A stretch of 10,684 nt of DNA from Christensenella sp. UBA767 (GTDB lineage: Bacteria; Bacillota; Clostridia; Christensenellales; CAG-917): contig DBJV01000032.1 of NCBI GenBank assembly GCA_002297185.1, positions 1 through 10,684 on the forward strand. Reading direction: 5' to 3'. Below the pieces are notes generated by a model, which was not told the origin of the DNA, did no database searches, and worked only from the letters and a program-made list of their open reading frames with translations. The translations under genes and the position numbers were made by a program. Below are positions 1 to 6,051 of this stretch, in pieces. Each line of letters opens with the position of its first letter. Within the stretch, counting starts at the first letter, position 1.

Positions 1-234
1 AATCGCCTTTGCAAAAGCGTCACAGCCTGCATATCCGCAGCCGCCACAGTTTGCGCCCGACAAAAGTTCTCTAACCTGACCAATACGCTCGTCCTCATGC
101 ACGGCAAGTTTCTTTCCAAGCACCGCCAGCACGAATCCGAATATCGCAGCCAACACGAGCAGTACGAGCAGCGACCAAAGAATAGTCAGCGGATTTACGC
201 CTGCGCTTGCAATAATCAAACACGACATACGCAT
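1..234 (-). CDS. rnfB: Rnf complex subunit B, N-terminal part (gene runs off left edge)
   Basis: This is the first 78 codons of RnfB, the Fe-S subunit that takes electrons from reduced ferredoxin and passes them into the membrane part of the Rnf complex. An N-terminal membrane helix (about residues 12-40, rich in Leu, Val and Ala) is followed by a short charged stretch. Then comes the start of the Fe-S domain: residues 61-71 read ANCGGCGYAGC, the first three cysteines (63, 66, 71) of the four-cysteine cluster typical of RnfB. The fourth cysteine and the ferredoxin-like domains lie outside the window. I chose ATG at 234 because AGGTAGG precedes it at good spacing. A second in-frame ATG at 228 also has AGGTG upstream and could be the true start. 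The gene begins 9 bases after the rnfA stop, as the last visible member of the operon. The identification is firm despite truncation. Confidence 0.95.
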   Translation of the reverse strand, partial: MRMSCLIIASAGVNPLTILWSLLVLLVLAAIFGFVLAVLGKKLAVHEDERIGQVRELLSGANCGGCGYAGCDAFAKAI

Positions 235-243
235 CACCTACCT

Positions 244-858
244 TCAAGCAAACGGATTGATTGCACCCGACGACGAGATAAGACCGCCGAACGCAACGAA
301 CGCCATGCTCAATATACTTGCCGAAATGAGAGTAATCGGAAAACCTCTAAAAGGTTTGGGAATAGCGTCGCTATCCATCTTTTCTCTCACGCCTGCGAGC
401 AACAATATTGCAATCAAGAATCCCACGCCGCTGAAAACGCCGTTGAGGAAAGATTGCAAAAGACTGATTCCGCTTGTCACGCCGTAGGTATCGACGTTGA
501 GGATTGCAACGCCGAGCACCGCGCAGTTTGTGGTGATGAGCGGAAGATATACGCCGAGCGCGCTATAAAGCGAGGGCATATATTTTTTGAGTACCATTTC
601 AATAAGTTGCACGAGCGCGGCAATGACGAGGATAAACGCAATCGTTTGCAAATATTCCACGCCGAGTGCTACGAGTGTCTTTTGTATAAGCCAAGTGAAG
701 ATGCTCGCAACGCCCATAACGAACGTAACCGCAAGTCCCATACCGAGCGCCGTATCCACTTTTTTGGACACGCCGAGGAAAGGACAGCATCCCAAGAACT
801 GGCTAAGCACGAAGTTATTTACGAACATTGCGCCGATAATCAGCAAAAAGTATTCCAT
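244..858 (-). CDS. rnfA: Rnf complex subunit A, integral membrane protein
   Basis: RnfA is a polytopic membrane subunit of the Rnf complex, homologous to RnfE (and to NqrE of the Na+-NQR). The protein is about 204 residues with some six hydrophobic segments. It opens MEYFLLIIGAMFVNNFVLSQ, the usual RnfA start. Cysteine 25 in the CPFLGVS motif and cysteine 112 in the TNCAVLG motif match the conserved pair that, with the RnfE pair, is known in the family to hold an Fe-S centre within the membrane. A GTG three bases earlier (861) would extend the frame by one residue. I prefer ATG at 858 because the GGAGG site at 866-870 is then 7 bases away rather than 4. The ATG shares one base with the rnfE stop (TGATG), which implies coupled translation. 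Length and motifs are normal for the family. Confidence 0.97.
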   Translation of the reverse strand: MEYFLLIIGAMFVNNFVLSQFLGCCPFLGVSKKVDTALGMGLAVTFVMGVASIFTWLIQKTLVALGVEYLQTIAFILVIAALVQLIEMVLKKYMPSLYSALGVYLPLITTNCAVLGVAILNVDTYGVTSGISLLQSFLNGVFSGVGFLIAILLLAGVREKMDSDAIPKPFRGFPITLISASILSMAFVAFGGLISSSGAINPFA

Positions 859-1580
859 CACGCAACCTCCGTTTCTTCTACTTTTTCATCGAGCGACGCT
901 TTTGCGTCCTCAACGTCCTTGATACGCTTTTCAGCGTCCTCTTTTTTCTTCTTTGCTCTATAATCGCTTATTGCGTTGACGAGTGCCATCGCAAGCCCGA
1001 GAGTAAGGAATCCGCCTGCCGGCAACACGAAGAATTTGAGCGCGTAATCGGGCAACGCTCCGAGTTTCACGCCGAAACTCACGCTACCGAGACTTCCCAT
1101 AAACAACGTTCCGTTGCCTATAAACTCTCTTACGAAACCGAGTGCGGTAAGCGCGAGAGTAAATCCGAGTCCCATTCCCAAACCGTCAAGCATACTGTCG
1201 CCCACTTTGTTGCTGCTTGCAAAAGCCTCCGCTCTTGCCAAAATGATACAGTTGACCACTATGAGCGGCAGATAAATACCGAGCGCGCTATACAGCGTGG
1301 GGATAAATCTTTTCAGTATCATTTCAAGCAACGTAACGAGAGTTGCTATAATCAACACGTACGCAGGGATACGCACCTTATCGGGTATGATTTTACGTAG
1401 CAGCGACACGAGCGCGTTGGAGCAGATAAGCACCAGCGTTGCCGCAAGTCCCATGCCCAAGCCGTTGAATGCGCTCGTAGTGATTGCAAGCGTCGGACAC
1501 ATACCCAAAACGAGTCTGAACGTCGGGTTTTGAGCGAGGATGCCGTTTGAAATTATTTGCAATTTAGCATTCTTTTTCAT
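858..1580 (-). CDS. rnfE: Rnf complex subunit E, integral membrane protein
   Basis: RnfE (240 residues) is the membrane partner of RnfA and a paralogue of it. Residues 20-36 contain the CPTLAIT motif with cysteine 28. Residues 108-120 contain VNCIILARAEAF with cysteine 111, a hallmark of RnfE. By homology these two cysteines and the RnfA pair coordinate the intramembrane Fe-S centre that passes electrons across the membrane. About six membrane helices end near residue 206. A charged tail of roughly 32 residues rich in Lys, Glu and Asp follows, starting with AKKKKED, which makes the protein longer than many family members. The start ATG overlaps the rnfG stop by 4 bases (ATGA), with GGGAGGT about 8 bases upstream. 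The gene lies between rnfG and rnfA in the standard order. Confidence 0.97.
   Translation of the reverse strand: MKKNAKLQIISNGILAQNPTFRLVLGMCPTLAITTSAFNGLGMGLAATLVLICSNALVSLLRKIIPDKVRIPAYVLIIATLVTLLEMILKRFIPTLYSALGIYLPLIVVNCIILARAEAFASSNKVGDSMLDGLGMGLGFTLALTALGFVREFIGNGTLFMGSLGSVSFGVKLGALPDYALKFFVLPAGGFLTLGLAMALVNAISDYRAKKKKEDAEKRIKDVEDAKASLDEKVEETEVA
866..870 (-). promoter_or_regulatory. Ribosome binding site of rnfA (decides the start)
   Basis: GGAGG on the minus strand, inside the end of rnfE. It sits 7 bases before ATG 858 and only 4 before the alternative GTG 861, so it supports the ATG start. Confidence 0.75.
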
Positions 1581-2431
1581 TGTGCATTACCTCCCATAGC
1601 CGCAAGATACGCATACACCGCAGAGGCAACCGCGTTGTGATATCCCGTAGAGGTATAAGTCGCTTGGCTGACCGCCGCAACTTCGCCCTCCGCAGTCGGT
1701 TCGCTACCCGACGGAAGAAGTGTCAATCTATCGATTTTTGTGATATCTAAGCCGACGTATTTGGATTTATTGGCTTTTTCCACTCTGTCGAAATAGCCTG
1801 CCGTTTCGCCCTGTTCATATACTTCGATATCCTTGATTACGCCGCTTGCGTCAATATAGACGAGCAACTCTATTTCGCCGTCTTTTGCGCCTGCGCCGAC
1901 GGAATAATAGCAATATCCGAGTACGTTTCCGCTCTCATCCTTTGCCTCGAAACAGGACTTGACGAGGTTCTTCGTATTCTTGTAGGTATATACCCTATCT
2001 TCGTTTTTGCTCACGCTGTCCGCAGACACGCAATACACCGCAGCGCACTTTTCGATAATCACGCTGTCGGGATCGACGTACGTAAGCCAGTTCACAACGC
2101 CAAGCAAAATGCCTGCGACAACCGCAATCACCACAAGCACCAGCGTGCATTTACCAACCGTTCCGAGCTTAAATTTTTTCTTGGTTTTCGCGCCGTTTTT
2201 GGCGTTGTTATCGCCGCCGTTTTTGGCGTTGTTATCGCCGCCGTTTTTGGCGTTGTTATCGCCGCCGTTTTGCACGTTTTCTGCGCTGTTTTCAACGATA
2301 TTTTGCGTATTTTCGGTGCCGTTTTCTTGTTGCGATTGCACTTCCGCGACTTCGTTAGTAGTGCTTTCAACTCTTTCGTTTTCTGCGTTTTCGGGTGCGA
2401 CTTGTTGCACAATTTCGTCTTTATCGCTCAT
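1577..2431 (-). CDS. rnfG: Rnf complex subunit G, FMN-binding, with repeat-rich N-terminal extension
   Basis: RnfG (284 residues) carries a covalently bound FMN on the outer face of the membrane and relays electrons within the Rnf complex. One membrane helix (about residues 95-117) separates a long N-terminal region from the extracytoplasmic FMN domain (about 120-284). GETAGY at 209-213 aligns with the conserved ETPGLG region. The FMN attachment motif reads SQATYT at 255-260, with Thr260 as the likely flavin carrier. The family consensus is S-G-A-T-x-T/S, so the Gly is replaced by Gln. Residues 1-88 form a Glu/Gln/Asn-rich extension containing three copies of an eight-residue repeat (NGGDNNAK). 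This extension accounts for most of the excess over the usual roughly 190-200 residues. The start ATG overlaps the rnfD stop by 4 bases, with GGAGGT 5 bases upstream. The identity is firm from context and the FMN domain; flavinylation is inferred. Confidence 0.94.
   Translation of the reverse strand: MSDKDEIVQQVAPENAENERVESTTNEVAEVQSQQENGTENTQNIVENSAENVQNGGDNNAKNGGDNNAKNGGDNNAKNGAKTKKKFKLGTVGKCTLVLVVIAVVAGILLGVVNWLTYVDPDSVIIEKCAAVYCVSADSVSKNEDRVYTYKNTKNLVKSCFEAKDESGNVLGYCYYSVGAGAKDGEIELLVYIDASGVIKDIEVYEQGETAGYFDRVEKANKSKYVGLDITKIDRLTLLPSGSEPTAEGEVAAVSQATYTSTGYHNAVASAVYAYLAAMGGNAQ
2191..2271 (-). repeat. 24-bp tandem repeat inside rnfG
   Basis: Three perfect 24-base copies run from 2191 to 2262, and a fourth partial copy of 9 bases follows at 2263-2271. 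Read on the coding strand the unit encodes the eight-residue peptide NGGDNNAK, so copy-number changes would keep the reading frame. The repeat is in the predicted cytoplasmic N-terminal extension, upstream of the membrane helix. Confidence 0.97.
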
Positions 2432-3513
2432 TTCGCACCTCCTTCAACGGCGACTTCAGCGTCGTCTTTTTTATGTTTTTTGGTGAGTTTTGCAAAGTTA
2501 TTCTTCTTTGGTGCGCCGAAGGCTCTGGGCATAATTCTGTCAAGCAACGGGGTAAGCACGTTCATAAGGAGTATCGCAAAGGACACGCCCTCGTTCATAG
2601 TTCCGTACTTTCTGAATATCACCGTCAAGAACCCGAGTCCCACGCCGTAGATTACGACTGCAAGGCAAGTCTTTGGCGATGTCGCATAGTCGGTTGCCAT
2701 AAAGAACGCGCCGAACATAAGACCGCCGCCGAGCAAGTACGTCCAGATGTACTCTCCCACGTAACCGCTGCCGGCAAAGAATATTGCGGTAAACACCACC
2801 GTCGAACCTATATAAAGCGCCGGAATACGCCAGTCTATAACTCTGCGGATAAGCAAGTAAATGCCGCCGATGAGGATTGCAAGAGTGCTTACCTCGCCTG
2901 CGCTGCCGCCTATTCTTCCAAGGAACATATCGAGCGCGTTAAGTCCGAGCGCAGGATTCGCACCCGTCTTTACTGCAGATTTAACTCCTGCAAGCGGAGT
3001 TGCGCTCGTGATTGCGCTGATATCGATATTCACCGCTTGATTGAAGAATGAGAAAAGGTTTGCGCCATCTTTGAGGTCGATTGGAGCGACAAAGTTGGTC
3101 ATAACCGTCGTCCAGCACAAAAGCAAAAATATACGAGCGGTAATTGCCGGATTTGCAAAATTCTTGCCGATGCCGCCAAAGAGCATCTTCACCACGAGAA
3201 TGGCAAAGAAACCGCCCACCATAGGCACGTAGAACGGCACGACAGGCGGAAGATTGAGCGCGAGTATCATACCCGTAACCACCGCCGACAAATCGCCCAC
3301 GCTCTGATAGCGTTTTCCGATTACGTTGAACAGCCACTCCGCGAACACGCACGAACCTACGCAAAGTATCATCATGCAAAGCGGATAGAATCCGTAAAGC
3401 AAAATGCTTGCCACGGTCGCAGGAACGAGCGCGATAATGACGTCCAGCATCATTTTTCTCGTCGTGAACGTCGTAGATATATGCGGCGAAGAGGAAACTA
3501 TATATTTTGGCAT
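2428..3513 (-). CDS. rnfD: Rnf complex subunit D, FMN-binding membrane protein
   Basis: RnfD (361 residues) is the large polytopic subunit, homologous to NqrB, that carries a covalent FMN and is thought to take part in ion translocation. It has about nine or ten hydrophobic segments. Residues 113-130 contain GGIGKNFANPAITARIFL, matching the conserved GKNxFNPA region. Residues 169-175 read TSATPLA, the flavin attachment motif, with Thr172 as the expected FMN-bearing residue. A Lys-rich, partly acidic tail (about 335-361) is predicted to be cytoplasmic. The start ATG is one base after the rnfC stop, with a G-rich site (GAGGGGG) about 10 bases upstream. The stop overlaps the rnfG start. Length and motifs are normal. 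Confidence 0.97.
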   Translation of the reverse strand: MPKYIVSSSPHISTTFTTRKMMLDVIIALVPATVASILLYGFYPLCMMILCVGSCVFAEWLFNVIGKRYQSVGDLSAVVTGMILALNLPPVVPFYVPMVGGFFAILVVKMLFGGIGKNFANPAITARIFLLLCWTTVMTNFVAPIDLKDGANLFSFFNQAVNIDISAITSATPLAGVKSAVKTGANPALGLNALDMFLGRIGGSAGEVSTLAILIGGIYLLIRRVIDWRIPALYIGSTVVFTAIFFAGSGYVGEYIWTYLLGGGLMFGAFFMATDYATSPKTCLAVVIYGVGLGFLTVIFRKYGTMNEGVSFAILLMNVLTPLLDRIMPRAFGAPKKNNFAKLTKKHKKDDAEVAVEGGAK

Positions 3514-3514
3514 A

Positions 3515-4819
3515 TCACTTTATCCCCCTCGTCTTAATTTCTTTCTTAGCAAGTCGCATCGCCTGAACGAGCGGTCGCTTTGCAGGACACGAATAGGAGC
3601 ATGCGCCGCACTCAATGCAGTTAAGCACGCCCATCTTGAAAGTGCCTTCGAAGTCCTCTTTTTCCACAGCCTTTTCGATTTCTCTCGGCACGAGCGACAT
3701 CGGGCAGTTGAGGATACATTTTCCGCAACTGATGCAAGGCGTGGTCGGACTTGTGTTAAATTCCTTCTTGGTGAGGAAAAGCAAGCAAGACGTGCCTTTC
3801 GTGCAAGTCGAGCGCAAATCCGCTTGCGCAAATCCCATCATCGGACCGCCGCTGACCACTTTTCTCGTAACGTCCTCGGTCTTATACCCTCTGCAAGTGT
3901 CGTAAACGAACTGATACGTCGTCCCGTTGCGCACCCAGAAATTGCCTCTATTGGCAACGCCGCCGCCCGACACAGTCATAACGCGCTTATAGCACGGATC
4001 GCCGAAAAGCACTGCTCTCGCCACCGAGTACGTCGTATGCGCATTGCAAACCACGCAACCAACGCTCGACGGAAGTGCGCCCGTAGGCACAACCCTGTGC
4101 GTGATAGCGTAAATAAGTTGCTTTTCCGCGCCTTGCGGATACTTTGTCTTGAGTTTCATCACGTCGATATCATCGGGAACGAGACTCGTAAGATACCTGA
4201 TAGCGGAAAGCTTGTTCGCCTCGATGCCGATGTACGCGTGCTGAACGTCGAGCGCCTTCATCAAAAGTTTGATACCCTTGATAATCGTGGGAGCTTTTTC
4301 CATAAACAGGCGATAGTCGCAAGTGATATAAGGCTCGCATTCCGCGCCGTTTATGATAAGCGTATCCACTTTCTCTTTGGGCATCAATTTGACGTGCGTT
4401 GGGAAAGTCGCGCCGCCCATACCGACGATACCAGCCTCTTTAACCCTTTCGATAATCTCTTCTTTGGTCGGGTCTTTGAGAGGTTTGAGCGATTGCGTCG
4501 TGTACAGGAAGTCGTTTTCGATTTCCACGTGCAAAGCGTCTTGTCCGGTTGCTGTAGGCAAGGTTACGAACGATTTTACCGTTCCCGATACAGGCGAATA
4601 CACGTTTGCCGAAACAAACCCGTTTGCCTCACCTATAAGTTGTCCTTCGTCAACGTGATCGCCCACCTGCACTATAGCTTTTGCAGGCGCGCCGATATGC
4701 TGAGAAAGCGACACGTATAGCTTGTCGGGAATAGGAAATTCTTCAAGAGGTACGTCTTTCGTAAACTTGTTCGCAGGAGGATGAATGCCCCTGCGGAAAG
4801 TCCTCAATGGAATTGTCAT
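3515..4819 (-). CDS. rnfC: Rnf complex subunit C, NADH-site Fe-S flavoprotein
   Basis: RnfC (434 residues) is the peripheral cytoplasmic subunit where NAD+ is reduced. An N-terminal biotinyl-like RnfC domain (about residues 1-110) is followed by the NADH/FMN-binding fold. Its motifs are GGATFPTHVK (135-144), NGAECEPYIT (157-166) and KYPQGAEKQLI (226-236). An SLBB-type region follows (about 260-330). Two ferredoxin-type 4Fe-4S motifs lie near the C-terminus: CISCGKCILNCP (362-373) and CIECGACSYSCP (401-412). The protein ends soon after the second motif, as in clostridial RnfC, without the long alanine-rich tail of enterobacterial RsxC. It is the first gene of the operon. The start ATG has GAAGGA about 8 bases upstream and lies about 31 bases from the predicted transcription start. 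Confidence 0.98.
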   Translation of the reverse strand: MTIPLRTFRRGIHPPANKFTKDVPLEEFPIPDKLYVSLSQHIGAPAKAIVQVGDHVDEGQLIGEANGFVSANVYSPVSGTVKSFVTLPTATGQDALHVEIENDFLYTTQSLKPLKDPTKEEIIERVKEAGIVGMGGATFPTHVKLMPKEKVDTLIINGAECEPYITCDYRLFMEKAPTIIKGIKLLMKALDVQHAYIGIEANKLSAIRYLTSLVPDDIDVMKLKTKYPQGAEKQLIYAITHRVVPTGALPSSVGCVVCNAHTTYSVARAVLFGDPCYKRVMTVSGGGVANRGNFWVRNGTTYQFVYDTCRGYKTEDVTRKVVSGGPMMGFAQADLRSTCTKGTSCLLFLTKKEFNTSPTTPCISCGKCILNCPMSLVPREIEKAVEKEDFEGTFKMGVLNCIECGACSYSCPAKRPLVQAMRLAKKEIKTRGIK

Positions 4820-4857
4820 AAAACCAATCCTTCGTCATAAAATTAAAGATTAAAATA

Positions 4858-4886
4858 ATTATACATTACAAATCTTACAATGTAAA
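4858..4886 (-). promoter_or_regulatory. Predicted sigma-A promoter of the rnf operon
   Basis: On the minus strand the -35 element TTTACA (4886-4881; five of six consensus bases) is followed by a 17-base spacer and a perfect -10 TATAAT (4863-4858). The expected start of transcription is near 4851, giving a short leader of about 31 bases before rnfC. A 6-base inverted repeat, TACATT at 4862-4867 and AATGTA at 4879-4884, spans the spacer and touches both elements. It could be an operator, but I do not recognise it as the site of a known regulator. Confidence 0.8.
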
Positions 4887-4978
4887 TACCCCATTTTTTG
4901 AAATTTACGGAAATTTTGATGTTTTTTTAATGTTTTTCTAACGTTTTCGCCGCATCATAAACGTATCAAAAGCCTCCC

Positions 4979-5350
4979 TCACCCCTTTTTGTTTACGACT
5001 TTTGCGGTGAGCGAGCCAACAGCAATGGCAATCAAAAATCCGCCGAATAGTTTTTTAAGCAATTCGCCGTCTATTTTGGTTGCGAAAAACGAGCAAACGA
5101 TACACGAAATCACCGCAGGCAACAGCAAGGACAACAGGTTGTTTTTTTTGACAAGTCCGTTCTTTATATGCACGCAAAGAGCCACCGACCCCGACGGCAA
5201 AAACGCCACGAGATTTGCAAACTGCGCCGTGAGTTGTCCCACCCCGAGACCAACCACCAAAAGCGGCAAAGTGAGCGTTCCTCCGCCCATTCCCATACCT
5301 GCCAAAATGCCGCCCGCAATGCCTGCCAAAACGAAATACAAAAACTGCAT
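4979..5350 (-). CDS. Half-length TSUP (TauE/SafE family) membrane protein
   Basis: This small membrane protein of about 123 residues belongs to the TSUP family (TauE/SafE, DUF81), which moves sulfite, sulfoacetate or other sulfur-containing or organic anions across the membrane. It contains about four hydrophobic segments. Near its start is GGILAGMGMGGGTLTLPLL (about residues 13-31), the family's glycine-rich signature. Most TSUP proteins have two such halves in about 250 residues; this gene encodes one. I chose ATG at 5350 because GAGGTG stands just upstream. A GTG two codons earlier (5356) is itself part of that site. The partner half is encoded 68 bases upstream on the same strand, and the two are probably cotranscribed. 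The substrate cannot be read from the sequence. I see no clear terminator between this gene and the rnf promoter. Confidence 0.85.
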   Translation of the reverse strand: MQFLYFVLAGIAGGILAGMGMGGGTLTLPLLVVGLGVGQLTAQFANLVAFLPSGSVALCVHIKNGLVKKNNLLSLLLPAVISCIVCSFFATKIDGELLKKLFGGFLIAIAVGSLTAKVVNKKG

Positions 5351-5353
5351 AAT

Positions 5354-5359
5354 CACCTC
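5354..5359 (-). promoter_or_regulatory. Ribosome binding site of the second TSUP gene (decides the start)
   Basis: GAGGTG on the minus strand, three bases before ATG 5350 (five from the GAGG core). It overlaps the alternative GTG codon at 5356 and so argues against that start. Confidence 0.65.
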
Positions 5360-5418
5360 ATTTTTGCAAAAAGTATATGTTTATCGATATAAAAGCCTCG
5401 ATTAAACGTTGTTTTTTG

Positions 5419-5850
5419 TCAAAATATCATTTTCAGCCCTGCAAACAGCATAAGTGCGTAAAACAGGAAAGATATCGCCCCGTTCGACATCTTTTTCAGC
5501 AGCAGCGCACCTATCACGCCACCTGCCGTGACACCGAGAACGGTGGGCAAAATAACGCCTTTTTCAAAGGTCGCGCCCAGCGCATAAACGATAGAACTTA
5601 TAAGGCACAGCGGCAAGATTACGGCAATTGCCGTTGCGTGCGAATGCTTTTCGTCGAGTTTTGCTATAAACGTCAACGCAGGCACGGTGAGCATACCGCC
5701 TCCTGCCCCGAAAAGCCCCGTAACCACGCCTATGGCAAGTCCTGCAAGGATAACGGCGATTTGCCTTCCGCCCGAGAGTTTTTGCCCTTGACGGTTATAT
5801 TTGAAACAGTTTTGCGCCATAATCGAAGGCGCAGATAGATAGGATTGCAT
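5419..5850 (-). CDS. Half-length TSUP (TauE/SafE family) membrane protein, first of the pair
   Basis: A 143-residue membrane protein of the TSUP (TauE/SafE) anion-transporter family. After a hydrophilic stretch of about 30 residues it shows the glycine-rich signature GLFGAGGGMLTVPAL (about residues 45-59). KHSHATAIAVILPL (about 68-81) and two or three further hydrophobic segments follow. It corresponds to the other half of a full TSUP transporter, so with the downstream 123-residue protein it would make one functional unit; this pairing is an inference. The start is uncertain. ATG at 5850 and ATG at 5820 are both in frame, and neither has a recognisable Shine-Dalgarno site, while the region before 5850 is AT-rich. 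It is transcribed divergently from the large surface-protein gene. I found only a weak promoter candidate upstream. Confidence 0.82.
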   Translation of the reverse strand: MQSYLSAPSIMAQNCFKYNRQGQKLSGGRQIAVILAGLAIGVVTGLFGAGGGMLTVPALTFIAKLDEKHSHATAIAVILPLCLISSIVYALGATFEKGVILPTVLGVTAGGVIGALLLKKMSNGAISFLFYALMLFAGLKMIF

Positions 5851-5891
5851 ACTTTTATTTTTATTAAATTGCGGGAAAGTATGAATTTTTA

Positions 5892-5920
5892 TTGCAAAAA
5901 TAATGTATTTGTATTAGAAT
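5892..5920 (+). promoter_or_regulatory. Predicted promoter of the large surface-protein gene
   Basis: On the plus strand TTGCAA (5892-5897; four of six -35 consensus bases) is separated by 17 bases from TAGAAT (5915-5920; five of six -10 bases). Transcription would start near 5927, giving a leader of about 125 bases before the ATG at 6052. It lies in the divergent intergenic region. It is moderately supported: spacing is ideal but the -35 is imperfect. Confidence 0.55.
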
Positions 5921-5926
5921 AACAAA

Positions 5927-6051
5927 GCATATTGATAATTATCGTGCGTGCGTCGCGTGTATATACGCAGAGGCGTGGGCAAGGTAATCAATCGATTGAG
6001 CAACAATAAAGGACGAAAGTCCGAGCAAAATAAATCTTTTACAGGTTTGGT
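5927..6051 (+). other. Structured leader (5' untranslated region) of the large surface-protein gene
   Basis: Between the predicted transcription start and the ATG lie three elements able to fold. GCGTGTATATACGC (5955-5968) can form a five-pair hairpin. TCAATCGATTGA (5988-5999) is a perfect 12-base palindrome. GGACGAAAGTCC (6011-6022) is a four-pair hairpin capped by a GAAA tetraloop closed by C-G, a very stable loop type. The last hairpin ends about 30 bases before the start codon. The Shine-Dalgarno sequence is weak (CAGG about 7 bases upstream). I do not recognise a named riboswitch. A role in messenger stability or translation is possible but unproven. Confidence 0.45.

Noticed and set aside
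97..963. A 288-codon plus-strand open frame opposite rnfA and rnfB
   Set aside because: It has low-complexity His/Arg/Glu-rich composition typical of an antisense shadow, and it covers firm rnfA and rnfB coding sequence.
3404..4720. A 438-codon plus-strand open frame opposite rnfC
   Set aside because: It is the antisense shadow of a clear rnfC. The translation is rich in Arg, His and Cys, has no recognisable domain, and the rnfC frame carries all expected motifs.
4941..4964. Inverted repeat ACGTTT / AAACGT as a terminator for the TSUP genes
   Set aside because: The stem is only six AT-rich pairs with a 12-base loop, and no T-run follows on the minus strand.
5417..5422. A perfect TTGACA on the minus strand at the end of the first TSUP gene, as a promoter for the second
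   Set aside because: No -10-like hexamer lies 16-18 bases downstream; the nearest candidate, TATATC, is about 25 bases away.
5966..6025. Resemblance of the leader (ACGCAGAGG, GGGCAAGG, GGACGAAAGTCC) to a class I cyclic-di-GMP riboswitch
   Set aside because: The required order and the conserved GGACGCAAAGCC-like receptor core are not present; only fragments match. A covariance search would settle it.
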